From assembly GCA_002897895.1 (NCBI GenBank), contig BDSY01000068.1, positions 1 through 37,560 on the forward strand: a stretch of DNA of 37,560 nt. Direction: 5' to 3'. Both the position numbers and the translations under genes were made by a program. The DNA comes from a bacterium BMS3Abin06 (GTDB lineage Bacteria; Nitrospirota; Thermodesulfovibrionia; UBA6902). This document shows, piece by piece, positions 34,250 to 37,560 of the stretch. Within the stretch, counting starts at the first letter, position 1; each line of letters starts with the position of its first letter. The notes beneath the pieces were generated by a model. The model made no database searches. It worked only from the letters and a program-made list of their open reading frames with translations, and was not told the DNA's origin.

Positions 34250-35179
34250 TTATATGCCGTATTTATCGGTCATTCTTATTGACCTGCCATTTTTTAACCG
34301 TACTCGTGTTATCTTAAGCTTTCTATTCCGGAACGTGGCTTCAACAGTCTCTATTTCTGATATTTTGAGATTTTTATCATTAAACAGGGTGATCTGATGG
34401 CCGATCCAGCGTTTCTCAACAGACATCGGCACCAGCAGCAACAGCTCTAACAATTTCGCAGATGTTCCTATCATTGAGGCTGCATGTTTTATTTTCACAT
34501 CCAGTGGCCGGTCGTCTATTATCCTCTTGAAAAACGAAAACCCTTTAAAATCATCTTTAACGAAAGGTTTAACTGCATCACTGAAAAGATCAATTTTATA
34601 CGTCCTGCTGCTTATACTGTCATGCAGTACGGTTACAGCTCCAATTGCATACATTTCTTTCAGATAAGTAAACGGCTTGTTGTACGAGATAGTAAGGGCA
34701 GGGAATCTCCCTTCTCTGACCGCTGATATATATCTTTTACCAAGCGCCTCTAATTCTTTTGTTGAGAGATTTGCGGCTTTAGGCCTGATTTTAGTCTTAG
34801 CCGGTTTTATAATTTCAGCTCTTTTTTCAGACATTCTTTCCTTTGCTTTTTTGGGCAGGACTGAAGTTTTTTTCTTAACGGTTTCATCCCCTGGAGTTTT
34901 TATCTTAAAGACAGCTTTATCCATTTTCTCTTTCTCAATATTGTTTGTTGTAGCCATATGATATATAGCCTCAATCAATACGGCATGGATCAAAATTGAT
35001 AAGATGAGAAAAAGCGATATAGTTAATATGCTCTTATTAAACTCTAATCTCCTGAAAAAACTGCCGACCAGTCTTTTTAACATTATCTTTTTAGAACAAT
35101 TGTCCTGTTTTTTAAAATTATTGAACAGCCGTTCAAGATCACAGCCAGGTTCCTTTCTGTTAGTATCTTCCGGCAGCAT
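34250..35179 (-). CDS. TonB-like single-TM protein with periplasmic domain
   Basis: 309 residues in the TonB/TolA layout: a 48-residue cytoplasmic N-terminus, one TM helix at about 50-73 (ILTISLFLILSILIHAVLIE), a Lys/Pro-rich linker at about 85-135, and a C-terminal domain from 140. The C-terminal domain does not show the TonB consensus that I can recognise. The N-terminal His of TonB (SxxxH) has a counterpart at H65 in the helix. Neighbouring ExbB- and ExbD-like genes support a proton-driven energy transducer. AGGAG precedes the ATG, which lies inside the 3' end of the transglycosylase frame (20-base overlap). Confidence 0.65.
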   Translation of the reverse strand: MLPEDTNRKEPGCDLERLFNNFKKQDNCSKKIMLKRLVGSFFRRLEFNKSILTISLFLILSILIHAVLIEAIYHMATTNNIEKEKMDKAVFKIKTPGDETVKKKTSVLPKKAKERMSEKRAEIIKPAKTKIRPKAANLSTKELEALGKRYISAVREGRFPALTISYNKPFTYLKEMYAIGAVTVLHDSISSRTYKIDLFSDAVKPFVKDDFKGFSFFKRIIDDRPLDVKIKHAASMIGTSAKLLELLLLVPMSVEKRWIGHQITLFNDKNLKISEIETVEATFRNRKLKITRVRLKNGRSIRMTDKYGI

Positions 35180-35522
35180 ACTTTACTCTCCTTACAAAGT
35201 TGCGGGTTTCTCGTATTTCGGGAATCCTGTAGCCTGCTTCAACGACTTTCCCGGGACCTGCATTATAGGCAGCCAGCGCCAGATCGGTATCCCTGAAAAG
35301 CCTTAACATGGCTTTCAGATAATGAATCCCCACCTGAATGTTTACGTCCGCTTCAAACAGTTCCTTTCTGGTGACTCCGTATATTTCTCCTGTAGCAGGA
35401 ATTATCTGGAAAACGCCTACCGCGCCTCTTGGAGATACTGCATTTACGTTAAACCCGGATTCTATATAAGCCACAGCCATAGCTAAAGATGGATTGACAC
35501 CGATTTCATCCGCCCATTTCAA
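35160..35522 (-). CDS. Lytic transglycosylase (SLT) domain, likely frameshift partner
   Basis: 120 residues of a nearly complete SLT (goose-lysozyme-like) domain: AYIESGF with catalytic E21, AVSPRGAVGVFQIIPATG at 28-45 and AYNAGPGKV at 85-93. Such enzymes cut peptidoglycan in the periplasm, yet there is no signal peptide. The only start is a TTG inside the upstream stop (TTGA), and the domain begins within a few residues of it. The frame is -1 to the upstream gene, directly after nine A. A frameshift there would attach the domain to that protein's membrane anchor, solving the export problem. Confidence 0.8.
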   Translation of the reverse strand: MKWADEIGVNPSLAMAVAYIESGFNVNAVSPRGAVGVFQIIPATGEIYGVTRKELFEADVNIQVGIHYLKAMLRLFRDTDLALAAYNAGPGKVVEAGYRIPEIRETRNFVRRVKYAAGRY

Positions 35523-36028
35523 TATTTTTTTTTAATTATCTCTGTTCTGTAACTGTTCTTCTCATCCTGATCATCATCTGGCCCCCAACCGGAATTTGAA
35601 GGCGGCTTTCTCAGATATTTTTGCGCTTCATCAAGTATTGATAAAACAGATTTCAGTTCCTCGCCAGTAAGGATGTCTTTATCCTCTTTCTGATTCGGGC
35701 TTATAACCCCTGTAATTTCTTCCGCTGCTGCTTCAGCGGACTCTTTCTGCGCAGGTTTATCCTTGTCATCTTCCACAGCCGTTTCACCGTAATCGCCCTC
35801 AATAATTTCTGCCTTTGCCGCATCTTTCTCACTCCCTTCGGTTTTGGCATCAATTAGCTGTGTACTGCTATGCTCTCCACGTGCAGCTTTATCATAGGCT
35901 GCCCGAACGCTTTCTTTCAGCTTGAAAACTTTTCGATTCAGGTCGTGCATGTCTTGCAAAGTCAAATCCCCTGATACGGCCATCCATACAAGAACTATTA
36001 CAGCTAACGATATTATTATCTTTATCAT
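35519..36028 (-). CDS. Membrane-anchored acidic protein upstream of the SLT domain
   Basis: 169 residues when started at the ATG overlapping the ExbD-like stop (ATGA, 36028). The same frame is open further upstream but only through that gene's shadow. One N-terminal helix (about 2-19, IIISLAVIVLVWMAVSG) serves as anchor or signal. A long acidic, Ala/Glu/Lys-rich low-complexity region follows (about 60-125), then ILTGEELKSVLSILDEAQKYL and a polar tail ending in KKKY. No family recognised. The last codons contain nine A in a row (35533-35525), after which the -1 frame enters the SLT domain. Confidence 0.7.
   Translation of the reverse strand: MIKIIISLAVIVLVWMAVSGDLTLQDMHDLNRKVFKLKESVRAAYDKAARGEHSSTQLIDAKTEGSEKDAAKAEIIEGDYGETAVEDDKDKPAQKESAEAAAEEITGVISPNQKEDKDILTGEELKSVLSILDEAQKYLRKPPSNSGWGPDDDQDEKNSYRTEIIKKKY
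35525..35533 (-). promoter_or_regulatory. A9 run, candidate slippage site
   Basis: On the minus strand the run of nine A reads AAA AAA AAA TAT TGA in the upstream frame. One added A, or a -1 ribosomal slip, reads instead into ATA TTG AAA TGG and the SLT frame. Homopolymers of this length are known sites of transcriptional slippage and also of assembly error. Confidence 0.5.
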
Positions 36029-36444
36029 TGCCGCGCACCATCCTTTTGAATGGCTGCGTAACTGATCTGCTTCACTCCTGCCTTCATAAGTTCTGAAGTG
36101 AGACGGAAGAACTCCTGCCATTCGAAGACTGCTTTTTGATCTATCCTTAACACTACTGAAGTTGCCTTTATCTTTTGAATCAGTTTTAGCAGTTCCCAAG
36201 GCTTCACCTCCCTCTGTTTCAGAAAATATGTATTGCCGTTTTCTCCTTGTATAATGGTAATAAACAAACTTGACGTATCGGATAAACCGGACCCCCTCAA
36301 TTCCTGCGTCTCCGGCAGCTTTACCGGGGGCATCTGTATTTCTTCAGAAAAAGACATGACTGAATTTAAGCCTATCAGTGCTGATGCAACCAAGAGCATA
36401 AAATCGGCAAATACAATATTTGATGATGAAACAATTTTTTTCAT
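36025..36444 (-). CDS. ExbD/TolR-like biopolymer transport protein
   Basis: 139 residues. One N-terminal TM helix at about 11-30 (VFADFMLLVASALIGL) carries D14, which matches the conserved proton-accepting Asp of ExbD/TolR. The periplasmic domain (about 50-135) has the compact alternating pattern of the family (LFITIIQGENG, VVLRIDQKAVFEW). It follows the ExbB-like gene by 40 bases with a GAGG site and overlaps the next gene by ATGA. Confidence 0.75.
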   Translation of the reverse strand: MKKIVSSSNIVFADFMLLVASALIGLNSVMSFSEEIQMPPVKLPETQELRGSGLSDTSSLFITIIQGENGNTYFLKQREVKPWELLKLIQKIKATSVVLRIDQKAVFEWQEFFRLTSELMKAGVKQISYAAIQKDGARQ

Positions 36445-36484
36445 TATCTGATAACCTCATAAATATTATTTTCAAGTCTCCTTC

Positions 36485-36841
36485 TCATGAGCTTTTCAGT
36501 AAAAGCAGCCCTGCTCTTGCTTTCAGTGAAATAAAAATTCCGAATAATGAAGACCAGAATCCTGTTGCAAGTATAAGAAACATATTGTCCCTGATCTCAA
36601 CAGGTGATGCTCCATTTGCCTGAAATGACTTTGTCATAGCCAGAATGCTGCCCGCGAATCCTATTAAAAGCGCTGCTTCACGTCCGTTTGCCAGCAACAC
36701 ATACACCCACTCATTAGCCCTTCTTTTTGCAAGTATTGAGTAAACTACATACATGACAAGGGAAGAAGTAACTACAGACAGCGGCAATAAAAGAAATACC
36801 GCAGGGCCAATGTATGTATACAGAAAACTGATTGCTTTCAT
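36485..36841 (-). CDS. Minimal MotA/TolQ/ExbB-like proton channel protein
   Basis: 118 residues, half the usual ExbB length. Three hydrophobic helices are visible (about 10-35, 55-72, 88-105). GFAGSILAMTKSFQ at about 61-74 and MFLILATGFWSSLFGIFISL at about 87-106 match the two conserved ExbB/TolQ segments, including the TM2 to TM3 pore region. The large cytoplasmic loop between TM1 and TM2 is reduced to a few residues. With the ExbD-like protein it could form a proton-driven stator. Its ATG overlaps the previous stop by four bases. Confidence 0.7.
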   Translation of the reverse strand: MKAISFLYTYIGPAVFLLLPLSVVTSSLVMYVVYSILAKRRANEWVYVLLANGREAALLIGFAGSILAMTKSFQANGASPVEIRDNMFLILATGFWSSLFGIFISLKARAGLLLLKSS

Positions 36842-37236
36842 TTGTTGTGCCTCCTCTGCTGAAATTCAAAACGCTGCCCTTCGAATAAATCTTTTGGCAG
36901 AAGACCGATTCCCATCTGATCCTGCTGAAGCAGGAAGATATAGGCTGCTGTCTTATTTGTGTCACTGTTCAGTGATACGGGCAAACGTCTTAAATATGAT
37001 AGTTTTCTATCCGTCTCTCCTGCTGCAATCATGTACGCTTCATATCTCAGGAGTTTTTCCCCGGCTGTTTTCATTTCCGCAGTATTTCCCTCAATCCATG
37101 CCTCAACAATCAGGTCAGCCGCCGCTTCTATCTCCGGCTGAAAAATATTTCCGGCGTTGACACTGTCTGTAGCAGCAAGGCTTATCAGAACTGAAATGAT
37201 TATTGTATTGGCAATAAGTTTCATGATTTTCTTCAT
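36838..37236 (-). CDS. Secreted or periplasmic protein of unknown function
   Basis: 132 residues with a signal peptide: KKIMK, a hydrophobic core (IANTIIISVLISLAA) and cleavage near VNAG at about 27-29. The mature part is helical and polar (EIEAAADLIVEAWIEGNTAEMKTAGEKLLRYEAY). No Cys and no motif recognised. Site TAGGAGG precedes the ATG. It opens the seven-gene operon and overlaps the ExbB-like gene, so it is probably a periplasmic partner. Confidence 0.75.
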   Translation of the reverse strand: MKKIMKLIANTIIISVLISLAATDSVNAGNIFQPEIEAAADLIVEAWIEGNTAEMKTAGEKLLRYEAYMIAAGETDRKLSYLRRLPVSLNSDTNKTAAYIFLLQQDQMGIGLLPKDLFEGQRFEFQQRRHNK

Positions 37237-37257
37237 GGCATCCTCCTATTTTAAAAA

Positions 37258-37274
37258 TTCAGGACCGTCCTGAA
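37258..37274. promoter_or_regulatory. Inverted repeat upstream of the Ton/Tol-like operon
   Basis: TTCAGGA-CCG-TCCTGAA is a perfect 7-bp dyad that starts 22 bases before the first ATG of the operon, just upstream of the ribosome binding site. It could be an operator or a 5'-leader hairpin. Confidence 0.45.
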
Positions 37275-37454
37275 ACAGCAATTCTCGGTAAACTTATTTT
37301 ATTCTGAAAAACAATGAGTTTAAGGAATAAGTAAAAAAACTTTTCGCACAATTTCCATTTTTTCAGGCATGATCGATTTTTCAAGCAAAAGGATCTAATT
37401 CCTTACAACCCTGAGAAGCGCATAACTGAATCTTTAGAAAATCTAATCTCCGAC

Positions 37455-37490
37455 TTGACAACCTCTGTTTCATATGTGATAATGTTGTCA
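37455..37490 (+). promoter_or_regulatory. Plus-strand sigma-70 promoter with overlapping dyad
   Basis: TTGACA (37455-37460) and GATAAT (37478-37483) are 17 bases apart. TGACAAC at 37456-37462 and GTTGTCA at 37484-37490 form a 7-bp inverted repeat that brackets the promoter, an arrangement typical of a repressor operator. It points out of the window; AGGAGGG at 37501-37507 follows, and an ATG at 37547 may begin a gene cut by the edge. The rest of 37237-37560 shows nothing else beyond the dyad at 37258. Confidence 0.5.
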
Positions 37491-37560
37491 TGCAATATCC
37501 AGGAGGGAAAGGACAGTACGGGATATATCAAAAGATAATCAATCTAATGCCGCCCCATGA

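Noticed and set aside
36029-36199. N-terminal extension of the acidic anchor protein
   Set aside because: It is read from the shadow of the ExbD-like frame; the ATG at 36028 with ATGA overlap and a following TM helix is far more likely.

Overview
The window reads as a chromosomal segment of a Gram-negative, probably anaerobic or microaerobic bacterium of moderate GC. Gene content (NfnAB-type ferredoxin/NAD(P)H transhydrogenase, SPL-family radical SAM protein, geranylgeranyl-reductase-like flavoprotein, Ton/Tol-like proteins, dispersed intergenic repeats) would fit Nitrospirota or a deltaproteobacterial lineage. That placement is an inference; no rRNA or tRNA gene is present to test it.

Layout. 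(1) 1-3467, mostly plus strand: a strong hairpin and a 4 x 16-bp tandem repeat, a small unknown gene, ettA, and a DUF1848 gene. (2) 3354-5125: an accessory patch in which an AT-rich HD-domain phosphohydrolase gene and a 141-bp MITE-like element lie between the DUF1848 gene and a displaced second copy of that gene's 3' end. (3) 5125-6591: a nucleoside-phosphorylase-like domain fused to a family 2 glycosyltransferase. (4) 6839-11272: a PhcB-like methyltransferase, a multi-TM histidine kinase and, convergently, a two-receiver response regulator, together a candidate cell-cell signalling set. (5) 11600-13617: a ParB-like protein overlapping an SPL-family radical SAM gene.

(6) 20658-13649, minus strand: a housekeeping run argD, argF, gpmI, a comF-family gene, nfnA, nfnB and a previously unlisted 53-aa Cys-containing peptide gene. 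(7) 20867-25051: a nucleotide-sugar dehydrogenase facing a geranylgeranyl-reductase-like flavoprotein and a CNT nucleoside transporter. (8) 28544-25279: a copper operon copA, cupredoxin, DUF302, with a well-formed sigma-70 promoter.

(9) 33725-28885, minus strand: XRE regulator, TPR lipoprotein, TPR protein, a 43-aa basic peptide, a membrane-anchored ClpP-like protease and a two-TM protein. (10) 37236-33984, minus strand: a tight seven-gene operon encoding a secreted protein, a minimal ExbB/TolQ, an ExbD/TolR, a membrane-anchored acidic protein, a lytic transglycosylase domain, a TonB-like protein and a small membrane protein, closed by an intrinsic terminator. This operon is the best candidate for an undescribed system. 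It probably couples inner-membrane proton motive force to peptidoglycan or envelope work, and its transglycosylase lies in the -1 frame behind a run of nine A, suggesting a frameshifted anchor-transglycosylase fusion.
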